Origin: Hygrophila difformis
Lineage: Eukaryota > Streptophyta > Magnoliopsida > Lamiales > Acanthaceae
DNA: 64,000 bases
NCBI GenBank assembly: GCA_030278955.1
Contig: JAOANR010000001.1
Coordinates: forward strand, 22,485,468-22,549,467
Direction of reading: 5' to 3'
Below, piece after piece: positions 42,983 to 54,972 of the stretch; within the stretch, counting starts at the first letter, position 1, and every line of letters begins with the position of its first letter. Position numbers and translations under genes: made by a program. The notes under the pieces were generated by a model. The model was not told the origin of the DNA, did not search any database, and was given only the letters and a program-made list of their open reading frames with translations.

Positions 42983-43915
42983 TGTTAGTGCCATTTTTGA
43001 GATAATGTGTTCCACTCCGATGATGAACACTAGATAGGATCCCACCCCCCTCGTCTTATCCGCATGGTAAACTTGGCAAGGATATCTTTGTGATCGGATA
43101 AGGTCGACTCTACATGGCAAGGAGCGTCCCCCAACGGCCATCTCTCATTTCCTTACATTGGGCGACTGAGTTTAGGCAAGAGCATCTTCCCATTCAAAGG
43201 AAATGGGTCGGCTATGGAAGGAGGGAGATTTCGTGGATCAGTGATATTCCCTTCCATAGCAAAGGGATTTCGAACAACCTTTTAAGGACACAGTGCAATG
43301 GAAGAATTATGATTTGGATTGTCTATCTTGAGAGCCTTTGAAAACGTGTGAGAAATCTATTTCAATCCCCTCACTTAATCTGAGAGCTTCATCTATTGTG
43401 AGAAGGAGATTCCTTCTTGAGTGTTCATTGGAGTCATCGTGCACATTGAACCCTTGAGTGATCTCGACACCTTCAATCAAGGGCAACACTCAAGTTCGTG
43501 TCAACAAGATACTGCCCTTCACTACTACATCAAAGGGAGGATCTTTTACAGGTTCACTCAAGGGAAACTTGGAGAGGGAGTCTTCAAGGGGTCGAAGAAG
43601 AATCGGAGCATTCTCACCAGAAATGGGCGTTTCTGGTACCATCGACCATCTGCCTTGGTGTTGGAGTAAAAGATTACTAGTTCACTATTGTTCGTGTTGT
43701 AACGTGGTGTTCGAACACATAGTGGAACACTCTTGGATTGGTATCCCCAGACGTAGGCCTTGGGCCGAACTGGGTCAACAACTCTCTGTTTGTTCTTGTT
43801 TCTTTACTGCACTTATTTCCTTTCGATAACTAACCTACTAATAATCTACTTAAGTGTGTGGTTGAACAAACAGTCGTGGTTAAAGAACTTAGCCTTGGCA
43901 AAAGTGGGACCAACA
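42983..43915 (+). repeat. 3' LTR of copia B (933 bp)
   Basis: TGTTAGTGCC...GGGACCAACA, with TGTT/AACA inverted ends. The partner LTR is missing, so the right end relies on the TG/CA rule and the copia A sequence that resumes at 43916. Confidence 0.7.
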
Positions 43916-44053
43916 ATGTCCAAATCTGGGGGAGAAATAAATACAAGAACATTGTACTCTTTTTCCTTCACTAGGATTTTTTCCCCACAGGGTTTTTTCC
44001 TAGTAAAGTTTTAACGAGGCATATTCTTTATATAAGTGACATCCAAAGGGGAG

Positions 44054-44283
44054 TGTTATACACGTATTGAGTATAGTGTTGGATGTCTGCCACATTTTCT
44101 TTCAAAAAAGTTGTAATGGAATGGATGATAACTTCAGAATACATCCGTCTTCTCTCTTTCACCTGCCTTCGTTATAATTTTCTTCATCATCATTACTTTC
44201 GTTTTGCGTGTTAATTATTTGCTATAAATAGTAAGTAATCATTACGTTTATAATAGCTTATATACCAAAAATATATTACAACA
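44054..44283 (+). repeat. 3' LTR of copia A (230 bp)
   Basis: Matches the 5' LTR apart from scattered substitutions and the loss of about 47 bases that hold one of its TATA motifs. Followed by TSD TGACA. Confidence 0.9.
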
Positions 44284-44470
44284 TGACATTAATTTTTTCG
44301 ACAAGGTTTTACATTCGAAAAATTTGAATTCGTGTAATAAGCAGTTCATATATGAAACTTTGTGAAATCGTGCAAAAAATCTACATTAGTCACTGCCTGA
44401 GTTCTTGCCGGGGAGACTAAACCCAAAATAATCATGTGTGTAAGTGTGTTAGTTAATTGTGAATTTAGTC
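44284..44470. repeat. paralogous segment S2, middle part
   Basis: Resumes the alignment to S1 at 6345-6480 (CAGTTCATATATGAAACTTTGTG versus CACATATGAAATTTTGTGG; TTCTTGCCGG). A further weak match to S1 is at 50160-50225. Confidence 0.65.
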
Positions 44471-44623
44471 TTTTAAATTTATTAATTAATAAAAACATGC
44501 TGTAAGTATATTAATCCAATCGATTTGGTCATTTTGCTTAATTGGCTCTTTAATTTGAGTAATAAGATGTGTGGCAAAGATTAGGGGTGGAGGTTTAGGC
44601 TTATTAAGGGACCTAATTAGATT

Positions 44624-44784
44624 TGTTAGAATTGGAGAATAAAATTGATCTATATTATAAAATATGAGGAGTACACAGATATATATATACGAGTACACAT
44701 ATATATATATACAATTGTGGGCCGGACAATAATGTTGGGCCAATAACTAAAACTATATAACAAATACAACAATTATATTTAACA
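44624..44784 (-). repeat. 3' LTR of copia E (161 bp)
   Basis: Longer than its partner by an internal duplication of the GAGTACAC/TATATATA stretch. Confidence 0.9.
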
Positions 44785-44796
44785 CCTCCCTCAAAC

Positions 44797-47700
44797 TCAA
44801 GGTGGGAAAGTAGACACCAACTTGATTTTGTCCAGTAGTAGATGGAAACGTCCCGGAAGTAGGGCCTTAGTGAAGATATCAACAGTTTGATCAGCAGTAG
44901 GGATGTAGTGTACGAGCACAGTACCACGAACAACATGTTGGCGCACCATATGACAATCATTCTCAATATGTTTTGTACGCTCATGAAACACATCATTGTG
45001 AGCAATTTGTATAGCACTCTTACTGTCACAATAAAGAGAAGTGGAGGGTGGTTGAGGCACACCTAGATCATCAAGTAACCAGCGGAGCCATAAGAGTTCA
45101 GCAGTGGAATCAGCAAGGGCACGATACTCAGACTCAGCACTAGAACGTGCAACCAGATTCTGTTTCTTGCTACGCCAAGAAACAAGTGAATCACCCAAAA
45201 AGAAACAATAGCCGGAGGTAGAGCAACGATCAGTAGGATCACCAGCCCAATCAGCATCAGAATAACCAGTAAGAATCAATGAAGACTGAGCTGAAAAATG
45301 TAGACCATGAAGAAGAGTACCCTTTACATACCGAAGAATATGCAAAATAGCAGAATAATGGACAGTCCAAGGGGCGGTCATGAACTGACTGATGATATGA
45401 ACAGCATGAGCAATGTCAGGCCGAGTAACAGTCAAATAAATCAAACTCCCAACAAGCTGTCGATATAGTGTAGGATCCTCAAGTAAGGTACCATCAAGAG
45501 GGGTAAGACGACAGTCATAATCAAGAGGAGTAGAAGTCGTCTTACAATCAGTAATACCAGCACGAGCTAATAGATCAGAGGCATACTTAGCCTGAGACAT
45601 AAAATACCCATCAGAAGAGTCAGATATCTCAAGGCCCAAGAAATATCGAAGGCAACCCAAGCTCTTCATCTCAAAGTGCTGATGAAGATACTGCTGGAGA
45701 TCAGAAATGCTCGAGGAATCATCACCCGTAATGATCATATCATCAACATATAAGAGCAGAATAATGATTCCGGAAGAGGAACGATGGACAAAGAGAGCAG
45801 TGTCATGACTGCTACAAGTGAAACCATAAGCTAATAAAGCAGAGCTGAACTTCTCATACCAAGCCCGGGGAGCTTGTTTCAAACCATATAGTGCCTGACG
45901 GAGCTTGCATACCTTGCCAGATGAAGCAAAACTGGGAGGAGGAGTCATATAAACATCTTCAGATAAATCCCCATGTAAGAATGCATTCTTCACATCTAAC
46001 TGCTGAAGTGACCAGCGACGAGCAGTGGCAAGGGCAATAGAGGTAAGACGAGCAACAGGTGCAAAAGTCTCCTCATAGTCAATACCATACTCCTGAGTAT
46101 AACCTTTTGCAACCAAACGAGCCTTAAACGCTCAATGGATCCATCAGAATGAGTCTTGATCTTATAGACCCATCTGCAACCAATAGCTTTCTTACCAGGG
46201 GGTAAGTCCACCAAATCCCAAGTGTGTGTTTTATCCAAAGCCTGCAGCTCCTCTGACATAGCTTGCTGCCACAAGGGATTAGTCTGGGCCTCACGAAAGG
46301 AACTAGGCTCATGGTGAGATAAAATAGCAGTATAACAATGATAATCACGAAGATGAGAAGGGGGACAACTTACACGAGTGGATCGATGGGAGCGACGTGA
46401 GGAGTGGGAAGTGGAGCAGGCTCAGGAGACACAGGCGGGTCGTCTGCAGGAGGAGGTGGCAAGACAGGCGGACCATCTGCAACCTGAGAATGTATAGTAG
46501 GAGGATCTAGGAATAGAGATGGAGAATGGGGAGTCACAGAGATTAAAGAGGTAACATGAAACTGAGATAGGGAAGAGAACATGGTGTTCTCCCAGAATGT
46601 AACATGATGAGAAATACGAAGATGGCGAGAAATGGGATCCCAACACCGGTAACCCTTATGCTCTACCCCATAACCCAAGAAACAACACAGACGAGCACGA
46701 GGTTTTAATTTATTGCGCTCATGAGGAGGAAGAAGAACAAAGCAGACACAACCAAATGGACGAAGCTGAGTATAATCAGGAGACTGGCCATGTAGGAGTT
46801 CGTAAGGACTGACGCGATGAAGGACGGAAGATGGAAGACGGTTGATGGTATAAACAGCAGTGAGGGCAGCCTCCCCCCAAAAACGATCAGGGCAAGCAGC
46901 AGACAAAAGTAGAGCACGAACAATATCTAGAATATGACGATATTTGCGTTCTGCCCTACCATTTTGTTGAGATGTATAGGGACAGGAACGTTGAACAACA
47001 GTACCCTGTTCAGAAAGAAAACGAAGAAGGGAGGAATCACAATATTCAAGGGCATTATCAGTCCGTAAAGTGCGAATAGGGCAAGAAAACTGGGTACGAA
47101 TCATGGTGGCAAATTGAGTATACACAGTAGGTAGCTCAAAACGACTTTTTAAGAAATAAATCCACGTAAAATGAGAAAAATCATCAATAAAAATAACAAA
47201 ATAGCGACAACCACTCATAGATGCAACAGGAGATGGACCCCAGATATCAGAGTGCACTAAATCAAAAGGTTTTTCAGCAGTACATGGATTTTGGGAAAAT
47301 GAAAGAGCAGGTTGTTTGCCAAGTTTACAATGCAAGCATTGGAAAGACTCAAAAGGACCTGGACTTAAAAGACCATGACTATGCAAAAATTGAACTTTAT
47401 TTGAAGAGGCATGACTAAGACGAAGATGCCACTGGAGAGGGGTGGGCGGGGAGGTAGTGACGGCAGAGATGTGGCGAGAAGGAGATGGGTGGAGAAACTC
47501 AAGTTCAAATAACCGGCCCATCTTGCGTCCCTTCCCAAGAAGTTGACCCGTCTGAGAATCCTGAACCTGCGCACCAGAAGGGGAAAACAAGACAGTAAGA
47601 CCACTATCAACAAGTTGTCCATCAGAAATAAGATTTAAAGCCAACTGAGGTATACAGTAAGTATAAGGAAGATGAATAGAAGAGGATGATACGGTGCCAG

Positions 47701-48600
47701 TGTGGGTGACAGTCATATGGGTACCATGGCAGTGTGAATAGGAGGCAATGAGGAAACAACAGAGGAAGATGACAAAATACGAGGATCAGATGTCATATGA
47801 TTGCAACATCCAGAGTCAAGGTACCAGGGAGAGTTACCTGAACGGGCAGATAAGGCAGAATTAGAGCTCAAAACCTGTTTGATAAGGGCTTCAATATCCT
47901 GGGCAGTGGGAAGTGAGGGAAGTGACTGGGGAGTGATAGCAGCAGCAGTAGTGTCAAAAGGAGTCCCATGAGGCCTAAAACCACGAGGTCGTTTGGAAGG
48001 ACAATGTGTAGCAATATACCCCAAACGATGACAAATATGACACTCCACCTAAGGGCATGTGGACCACGAGTGCTCAGTGGTCTTGCACTTACGACAGTAC
48101 TGGCGAGTCTGAGAAGTCTGAGAAGCCGACGACAAAGAACGATGTGAAACTGCCAGAGCAGTCTCAACTGGCGAGATTTGACCCAATTTCAGTCGGGTCT
48201 CCTCAAATATGATCTCCTGAATAGCGGCATCAAGTGTAGGTAATGGATGCCGATGTAAAAGAGCAGATCTGACAGATTCATACTCAGGACGAAGAGCCAT
48301 CAGAATCTGAATGAGATCAAGGTGATCCTGACTAATGTTTGCCTGACGCAAACGACGACGAATGGGCTGAACCTGCGCGAGGAAATCATTAACTGACTGC
48401 CCAGGTTCGTGTCGCAAAGAATGTAAGGTACTCCAAAGCTGATAGTAGTGAGCAAGACCAGTCGTCTGAAAACGGGCAGAAAGAAAATCCCAGGCTTCCT
48501 TAGCAGTGTCAAAATATGCAAACACGGATGCAAAATAACCGAACAACCAAAAGACAGCGTATGGAAAATCGGACCACACCACGACGTCGGGAACGATGGC
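44797..48600 (-). pseudogene. copia E gag-pol, several frameshifts
   Basis: On the minus strand: gag middle part (AKEAWDFLSARFQ, QSVNDFLAQVQPIRRRL, 48582 onward), stop at 48049-48051, zinc knuckle CHICHRLGYIATHC, protease YLDSGCCNHMTSD, a frameshift near 47713, and integrase (WHLRLSHASSNK; HSDIWGPSPV; RTDNALEY; QQNGRAERKY). A stop and frameshifts follow around 46120-46370. RT then has YVDDMIITGDD and RNase H YSDADWAGDPTD and SSAESEYRAL, ending near 44797. The usual first ~100 residues of gag are not recognisable; 48600-48869 is GC-rich leader-like sequence. Confidence 0.9.
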
Positions 48601-48882
48601 AGACCTCCACTGCCGGAAAATGCCGCCGGAAAACGGCCGGACGCGCCCGCACGCGCCGCCGGAAGAAACTGGTTAAAACTTGACCGCGAACCTGTTCGCC
48701 GCGCGTGTGGCCTGCACATGCCGCCGATGGGGCTGAAATTTGGACGGCCGCCTCGCCTCGACACGACGAACACGAGGGTATGGGCGATGACGTCGGAAAA
48801 TGGCCGGAGAATGGCGATAGACGCGGCGACAGAAAGAGGACTCTAGGGTTTCTCAACTGTTATATAGGTGGCTTTGATACCA

Positions 48883-49018
48883 TGTTAGAATTGGAGAATA
48901 AAATTGATCTATATTATAAAATATGAGGAGTACACGGATATATATACAATTTTGGGCCGGACAATAATGTTGGGCCAATAACTAAAACTATATAACAAAT
49001 ACAAAATTATATTTAACA
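48883..49018 (-). repeat. 5' LTR of copia E (136 bp)
   Basis: TGTTAGAATTGG...ATTTAACA on the plus strand, followed by TSD AGATT. One of the shortest copia LTRs in the window. Confidence 0.9.
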
Positions 49019-49440
49019 AGATTATTAAAAGGCCAAAGAAACAAATTGGTTGGATTTTTTGGCTGGATGCATGGCTTAATTGGTTGGATTAATATACTTG
49101 AAAAATATTTTTGATAATTAATAAACTTATTGAATTAATATAAGTTTCCTACATGATTATTTGGTTTGTTACCGCAATATTATTAGTATTTTCACTTGTA
49201 AGATATCTGCACGAATTTGGGGTTTAATTAATTTGTATATTTTAATCAATAGAGTTACTATACAGGTAGCCTATTTGCTTTTACTTATTAAATGATGGTT
49301 CATCCGAAAAATAATTTTAGCAGCTTTCACTCATACTCATAAAATAAATTATGTTTAGGGTGATGTTTGAGCATTGAAAAATAATATTAATATGTCTTAA
49401 AATGATGTTCCCGGTGAGATATGTGATGTGATGTTATCTA

Positions 49441-49694
49441 CTTCCGTTTTCCAATATTTGCTACAGACCTATACAACGCGTAGTCCAATGCACATTTTAA
49501 ACCATCAATAACAAGTTCGGTAGAAATAAAAATGCTAAAAGTTTGATATTTAAAAACTACAAGACGAGACGAATCTAACAAGATCCACTTGACTATGTGT
49601 TAACTTGTATAACTATAATAAAAATTAAAATCAAAGCAGTCCAATGAATATTGTCATAATTTGGAATGTTGCAAATATTGGAAAACGAAGGAAG
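49441..49694. mobile_element. Stowaway-like MITE 3
   Basis: CTTCCGTTTTCC and GGAAAACGAAGGAAG ends, TA on both sides (49439-49440, 49695-49696); interior GACGAATCTAACAAGATC. Confidence 0.85.
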
Positions 49695-49696
49695 TA

Positions 49697-50713
49697 TTAT
49701 TTTTACTTGCACGCTTACCATTTCCCATTTTAACACATCATTTTTTGTGCTCTGGTATCATAACAACAGGTGTTGGCAAACATCACCTAAACCATGTATA
49801 TCCAGGTGTGGCTTGTGTGCTGTCAACTGACAAAAATGAAATGATGCATACATATAGAAAAATGATGTCAGAGCATGAAAAATGATGATGATGTGAAATA
49901 ATGTGTGCGCATAAAAAAATTATGAATATTATAAAATAAGCAACATTATTTTCATGGATCTAACATCATTTTTCATAGCGTGAACATCATTTAGCATGTA
50001 AAGACAAATTAATTGCCAGTAGAGGAATCAGACCGACCGATGCATATCCTATTTTAATGTGATAATAATGTGACATCATAAGTTAGTTCGGATCCGAAAG
50101 CTTCGTCACGTATAAAGAATCTACGGATGTAATATCTTCCACTTATTTTATTATTACTGCCTGACGTGGCTTAATTTACTTAAACTTAGACCACCCAGTT
50201 TGAACTTTGAAGTGATCAATACTAAATATTCCTCCTGTTCCATTCCAGGGAAGATTGCCCATTTGTTGGGACATGTCACTATTTTATACACAAAAGATTA
50301 AGGATTTATTGGAGACCATGCATGGATTTCTACGATGTTATGGACTATGCTTGCTGATGAATTTGGAATTTTAAATGATTTGTTTAATAATGTAATGTGA
50401 TGGTTACAAATTTGAATTATTGAAGATAGTTGATTTAGAATTTAAATTTGGTCCATGTTAGTACTAAAAGTATATGGACGAAATTGATATTAGAGATTAG
50501 TTATAAGGTGAAATAGATATTGCATTATGAATGATTGAATTGGTCGTCATAGAAAATTATAGCCCCCATTGAAAATTTTAAATAAATTTTGAATGAAAAG
50601 TAAATTACCGATGATTATATATGGTATTTATCCCCATAAATGAAATTAAAACTTGACACAAACTTAACGACGCCGTTGTGTCATGGGCCTCCACCAACAT
50701 TTTCTAGTATGTA
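49697..50713. other. intergenic sequence upstream of CHS
   Basis: No gene. ATGATG-rich stretch at 49850-50000; weak S2 tail at 50160-50225 (TTTGAACTTTGAAGTGATCA). Confidence 0.5.
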
Positions 50714-50976
50714 CAATTCCCCCGTTCCTGAATTATCGACACATTAGGGGTTTTGTCACTGTTCATTGAATAACTTTGATTCGACTTTTTAATACATTTA
50801 CACAAGATAAAATATATTCAAGTGAGATCTTATTTGATTCGTCTAATCGCAATAATTTAGAATATCAAATTTTCATAATTTTTTATTTGTATGCAATTTG
50901 AGTTATTCCAGATTAAAAATTTATATTGGATTGCGTGAAATGTGGGTCCGTGGTAAATATTAAGCAACGGATGTAG
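50714..50976. mobile_element. Stowaway-like MITE 4, upstream of CHS
   Basis: TA flanks at 50712-50713 and 50977-50978. Decayed ends (CAATTCCCCCGTTCC and AACGGATGTAG). The interior, inverted, has the family motif near 50842 (GATCTTATTTGATTCGTC). It ends about 440 bp before the CHS start codon. Confidence 0.7.
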
Positions 50977-51084
50977 TATAAGCTGTTTGCCTGTTCAGAA
51001 AGAAGAAGAAGAAGAAAAAAAGAAAAAAAAAAAAAAAAGCTTAACGGCGCCGTTAAATGTAATTAATTCCATGCCCACAGTTTT

Positions 51085-51417
51085 ATGTAACGACCCACGT
51101 CCAAAACAGCAGAAGAAATAGAAGTGTAATTAGTTAAAACGTAGGCCTGAGATTGTGCCACGTCCTTCATAATTTCCTCCCCACTCTCAAAGTTGTTGCC
51201 TCTCTATACTTAACAATACGTTGCCCACCACGTGATTCCATCTACCGTAACCCCCCCTGCCCTTTCTTCCCCACCCCCACCCCTCTTTCAATTCCCAATA
51301 CTATGTGTGTGTATATATATGCGCGCACACACACTCACCCTCTCATCATTGCCCACCACGTTCATAACTCCATTCTACAATTCCATCCTATCCCTTTGTT
51401 TTTTCCCTTCCTCAAAA
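51085..51417 (+). promoter_or_regulatory. CHS promoter and 5' UTR
   Basis: A G-box CACGTG is at 51229-51234 with a MYB-like CTACCGTAACC about 7 bases later, the ACE-plus-MRE arrangement of light-responsive CHS promoters. Further ACGT motifs: CCACGTCC at about 51095 and 51157. TATA box TATATATA is at about 51314-51321, which puts transcription start near 51345 and gives a 5' UTR of roughly 70 bases. Assignments come from motif matching only. Confidence 0.65.
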
Positions 51418-53396
51418 ATGACCACCACCGTCGAGGAGATCCGCCGTGCGCAGCGGGCGGAAGGCCCCGCCACCGTCTTGGCCATCGGGACAGCCACGCC
51501 GCCCAACTGCGTCGAACAGGACACGTACCCTGATTACTATTTTCGTGTCACCAAAAGCGAACATATGACTGAGCTTAAGGAAAAATTTAAGCGCATGTGT
51601 AAGGATATATATATATATATATTTATACATGTTATTTTTATTTTTTATTTTAAAAAATTTATTTGATTTTTGTTATTGTGCTGATTTCCTGGGAAAGGGA
51701 TTTTTCATGAATGCTGCCTTTTGTTCGTCTCTCAACTAATTGGACTAGCTAGGGTTTGCTGCAATTTGGACCACTCAATGTATACCTTGCTGCGCAGGCA
51801 AAAGAGACGTTCTTTGTTACGTTGGCTTTTCTTGAAATTTCATTTTGCCAACCATGAAAGTTCATTGATGACAGTTTAGGACATTGTTAAATTCAGAATT
51901 CAATACTGTCGGGGAAGTTTCAACAACCGATATGGTCTAATTAAACAATTTCAAACTTTTTGGCTTTCTTTGTTATCACGTGGTGAGTTTGGATTCGAGA
52001 CATGAATTAACGGTTTCAGCTCCTGTCCTGTCCAGATTTTTCGTGATTTGTTTTTAAAATTTAATTTTTCATTCTGCATTCTAATAAGCATACACACTGG
52101 TGCCGTATGATTTCTAGGGTTTTTCACATTTTCACCGCCATATGTTTCTCAGAATGGTTATCCTTCTTTCTTTAGTTTCCACAATAAAATCCAACCATTT
52201 CTGAAACACTGCTTTTATTGAGGTTTTACTGATTTGGCAAAAATGAAATTAAATAGCTTGTTGTGTTAGTTTATTATTCTGCATATAATTCTGCTGTACT
52301 TGAAAAAAGCAATACGTAAGATTAAATTTATTTCCTTAATTAGATATATGTTTATATAATATATATATATATATATTGACGATGGTTTTGTAAATTTGCA
52401 GGCGAAAAATCGATGATCAAGAAACGGTACATGCACCTGACGGAGGAGTTCCTGCGGGAGAATCCGAATATGTGCGCGTACATGGCACCTTCCCTGGACG
52501 CGCGTCAGGACATAGTGGTGGTGGAGGTGCCGAAGCTAGGCAAGGAGGCGGCGCAGAAGGCCATCAAGGAGTGGGGGCAGCCCAAGTCCCGGATCACCCA
52601 CCTCATCTTCTGCACCACCAGCGGCGTCGACATGCCCGGCGCCGACTACCAGCTCACCAAGCTCCTCGGCCTCCGCCCTTCAGTCAACCGCTTCATGATG
52701 TACCAGCAGGGCTGCTTCGCCGGCGGCACCGTCCTCCGCATGGCCAAGGATCTCGCCGAGAACAACGCCGGCGCCCGTGTCCTCGTCGTCTGCTCCGAGA
52801 TCACCGCCGTCACCTTCCGCGGTCCCACCGACACCCACCTCGACAGCCTCGTCGGCCAGGCGCTTTTCGGGGACGGCGCCGCGGCGGTGATCGTCGGGTC
52901 GGATCCGGTGATCGGCGTCGAGCGGCCCCTTTTCCAGCTTGTATCGGCGAAACAAACTATCCTGCCGGACAGCCACGGGGCGATTGATGGGCACCTTAGG
53001 GAGGTGGGGCTCACGTTCCACCTCCTTAAGGACGTGCCCGGGTTGATCTCGAGGAACATCGAGAAGAGCCTCAAGGAGGCCTTCGATCCAATCGGAATTC
53101 ACGACTGGAACTCGATATTCTGGATCGCCCATCCAGGCGGGCCCGCAATATTGGATCAAGTAGAGGCAAAGCTCGAATTACAGCCCGAGAAGCTTCGGGC
53201 CACAAGGCATGTGTTGAGCGAGTACGGGAACATGTCGAGCGCATGCGTGTTGTTTATACTGGACGAGATGAGGAAGGCGTCGGCAAAGGAAGGGATGAAC
53301 ACCACCGGGGAGGGGTTGGAATGGGGCGTTCTATTCGGGTTCGGGCCGGGCTTGACGGTGGAGACGGTGGTCCTACATGGTATGCCGATTAATTGA
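51418..53396 (+). CDS. CHS: Chalcone synthase, two exons (391 aa)
   Basis: Type III polyketide synthase that condenses p-coumaroyl-CoA with three malonyl-CoA to naringenin chalcone, the first step of flavonoid synthesis, in the cytosol as a homodimer. Exons 51418-51598 and 52402-53396 join at the family's conserved intron, inside the Cys codon of KRMC-EKS (T|GC, phase 1). The total of 391 residues fits the usual 389-395. All key residues are present (one higher than alfalfa numbering): Cys165 (QQGCFAGG), His304 (WIAHPGG), Asn337 (EYGNMSS), gatekeepers Phe216 and Phe266, Thr198, Gly257, and the signature [11 protein letters not shown]. Nothing suggests stilbene synthase or a dead paralogue. 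Exon 2 is strikingly GC-rich at third positions compared with the AT-rich surroundings, common for CHS. A TA repeat lies just after the donor site. Confidence 0.97.
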
Positions 53397-54972
53397 TTGA
53401 TTGGCTGTCCCAATGGATTGATCGGAATTTTAATTTTAAGTGTGGTTGAATGCAATAACTTGGTGATGATATCATGTGATGTTTGTGGATCGTTATTTAT
53501 TTTGTTTTAAAGACCGGTGTAATTAATAATTAAGGTGTGTGTAGTATATACAATTTTTATTTGGAATGTTTATGCGTTTAAAGAAGTTCCATGGAGAAAT
53601 TTGCTGTAATATGATTGTAATCGCACATTTGTTTGATAATATGTTATGAAATGAACGATCGGATAAAGTATAAACCACGTTAAATTATATGGTCTATTTC
53701 CATTTTGGGGAGTTGCTTCTACTTAGGAGTTTGGCTGTTAAATTGAATTAGCTCATTTGTGAGATATAGTCATGTTTGGAAAATCAGTTAAATTGAATCA
53801 ACTAATTTACGAGATAATGAAAGATGAAATAAATTTTTTTTTAAAGTAATAAAATAACTTAAAACAATGTTCAGTCAACTCTTTATAAAACTGCTGCAAA
53901 TAACAACATTTTAATTTGAATTTCAACTATTGTAGACAAAAAGTTGGTATTAAAATTGCCAAAGAGATAATTTTGACTAATTACCCACGTAATCAATTAA
54001 CAGTTACTAACTAATTCCCAACGAATCACATTTTTTCTTTCTTTTTTTTTATAAAAAAATCACAGCGCTTTTTAAACATTGCAATAAGTAGTGCATTTGA
54101 TAATTAGTCTTTAAAAGTCATTGAATAATTTTAAATACTTTGTTTCTCGAATATATATTTTAATTTCAAAATTTATCAAAAATAATTTGCCTATGTAGTT
54201 CTATTATAAAATTTCAAAATTTATCAAAAATAATTTGCCTATGTAGTTCTATTATAAATTGCCGTTACGTATATATTCTTATTTGTTATTATTATTTTTT
54301 TGTGCCACAGCCTTTTGCATACGGTTTTATAATTACATGAAAATTGTAAAAGTTAAATTAATTACGACATAAGTCATTGTTATATTCCAAACTATGATGT
54401 TTTTGGTCACCTTTTCAAAATAATGTATTTCTATATTATGTATTGTTGGATGCTTCTGAATTTGTTGAGGAAGATAAAGAAGAATTGTGGAATCAATTAT
54501 CAGGGAAACAATTGAAATAAATAAAAATGAAATATAACAAAGAACACTGGAAGGCGAGGTCATGGGCGACGAGGTCTGTCGTCGCCTGCTTAAATAATAA
54601 ATTTTCCTCACCTATGGCCTCACCCCAAATGTCGCCTATGTCCTCGCTAAGTTCGTCACCTTATTCCTTGCCCCCATCGTCGCCTAGTTCCTTGCTACAT
54701 TCCTTGCCCCCTAGGGGAGGAAATGCTCGACCAACATGGCAAGCTGACGATGCTCCATGCGGTGATGGCTTTTCTCGCCTTCAGGTAAAGGTGAGGACTT
54801 TGGCGTGGAAATTGTGTCCTCGCCTTCATGTGATTTTATTGTAGCGTAAATATCACAATTATTATAAATGGATAATTGTGAAATGTGAAAATAGATGTGT
54901 TTCTAGTTTAAATATAAAGCAGTTGTAAAAAAAATACCTCAATTATTTAGATTGTTCAGTTATACTTAAACA
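53397..54972. other. CHS 3' flank, AT-rich
   Basis: 3' UTR and intergenic DNA. An ORF at 54527-54844 has no support. Confidence 0.5.
54163..54258. repeat. 48-bp perfect tandem duplication
   Basis: ATTTCAAAATTTATCAAAAA...GTAGTTCTATTATAA occurs twice in a row with a 48-base period. Confidence 0.9.

Larger units (their letters stand above)
36855..43915 (+). mobile_element. SIRE/Maximus-like Ty1/copia element B, 5' part missing
   Basis: The remaining part runs from the gag zinc knuckle, split by the gypsy C LTR, through pol, a second ORF after pol and a 3' LTR (42983-43915) preceded by polypurine tract AAAAATGGGGAGA. A long post-pol ORF with an N-terminal Arg/Gly-rich part is characteristic of the SIRE/Maximus lineage. 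It sits in copia A: after the LTR comes ATGTC and A sequence. The matching 5' LTR and gag half are not found on the left side of the nest, so a deletion removed them. Confidence 0.8.
25512..44283 (+). mobile_element. Ty1/copia element A, outer shell of an 18.8-kb nest
   Basis: Left LTR 25512-25781 and right LTR 44054-44283 share TGTTATACACGTATTGAG at the start and TATATTACAACA at the end. The flanks carry a perfect TSD TGACA (25507-25511, 44284-44288). A primer-site-like TGTTATCAGCACG follows the left LTR and polypurine CCAAAGGGGAG precedes the right. Own internal sequence is a decayed gag at the left and about 138 bp at the right (43916-44053) with CCCCACAGGGTTTTTTCCTA, common near the 3' end of plant copia elements. 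S1 has the matching empty site (ATAACATTAATT, about 6339-6350). Confidence 0.85.
44624..49018 (-). mobile_element. Ty1/copia element E (4.4 kb) with very short LTRs
   Basis: LTRs 44624-44784 and 48883-49018 begin TGTTAGAATTGGAG and end ATATTTAACA, flanked by perfect TSD AGATT (44619-44623, 49019-49023). Minus-strand primer site TGGTATCAAAGCC (48882-48870) and polypurine TTTGAGGGAGG next to 44785 set the orientation. The LTRs differ mainly by a 25-base stretch of TA-rich sequence. Confidence 0.95.
44475..49130. mobile_element. MITE split by copia E
   Basis: TTTATTAATTAATAAAAAC and AAGTATATTAATCCAA on the left (44475-44519) are repeated inverted on the right (49083-49130: TTGGATTAATATACTT, TAATTAATAAA). 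Without copia E the element is about 260 bp. The TSD is not clear. Confidence 0.5.

Noticed and set aside
52646..53159. Long minus-strand ORFs inside CHS exon 2
   Set aside because: Shadows of the GC-rich CHS coding strand.
54527..54844. 105-residue Ser/Pro-rich ORF after CHS
   Set aside because: Low complexity, no splice or promoter support, no recognisable motif.
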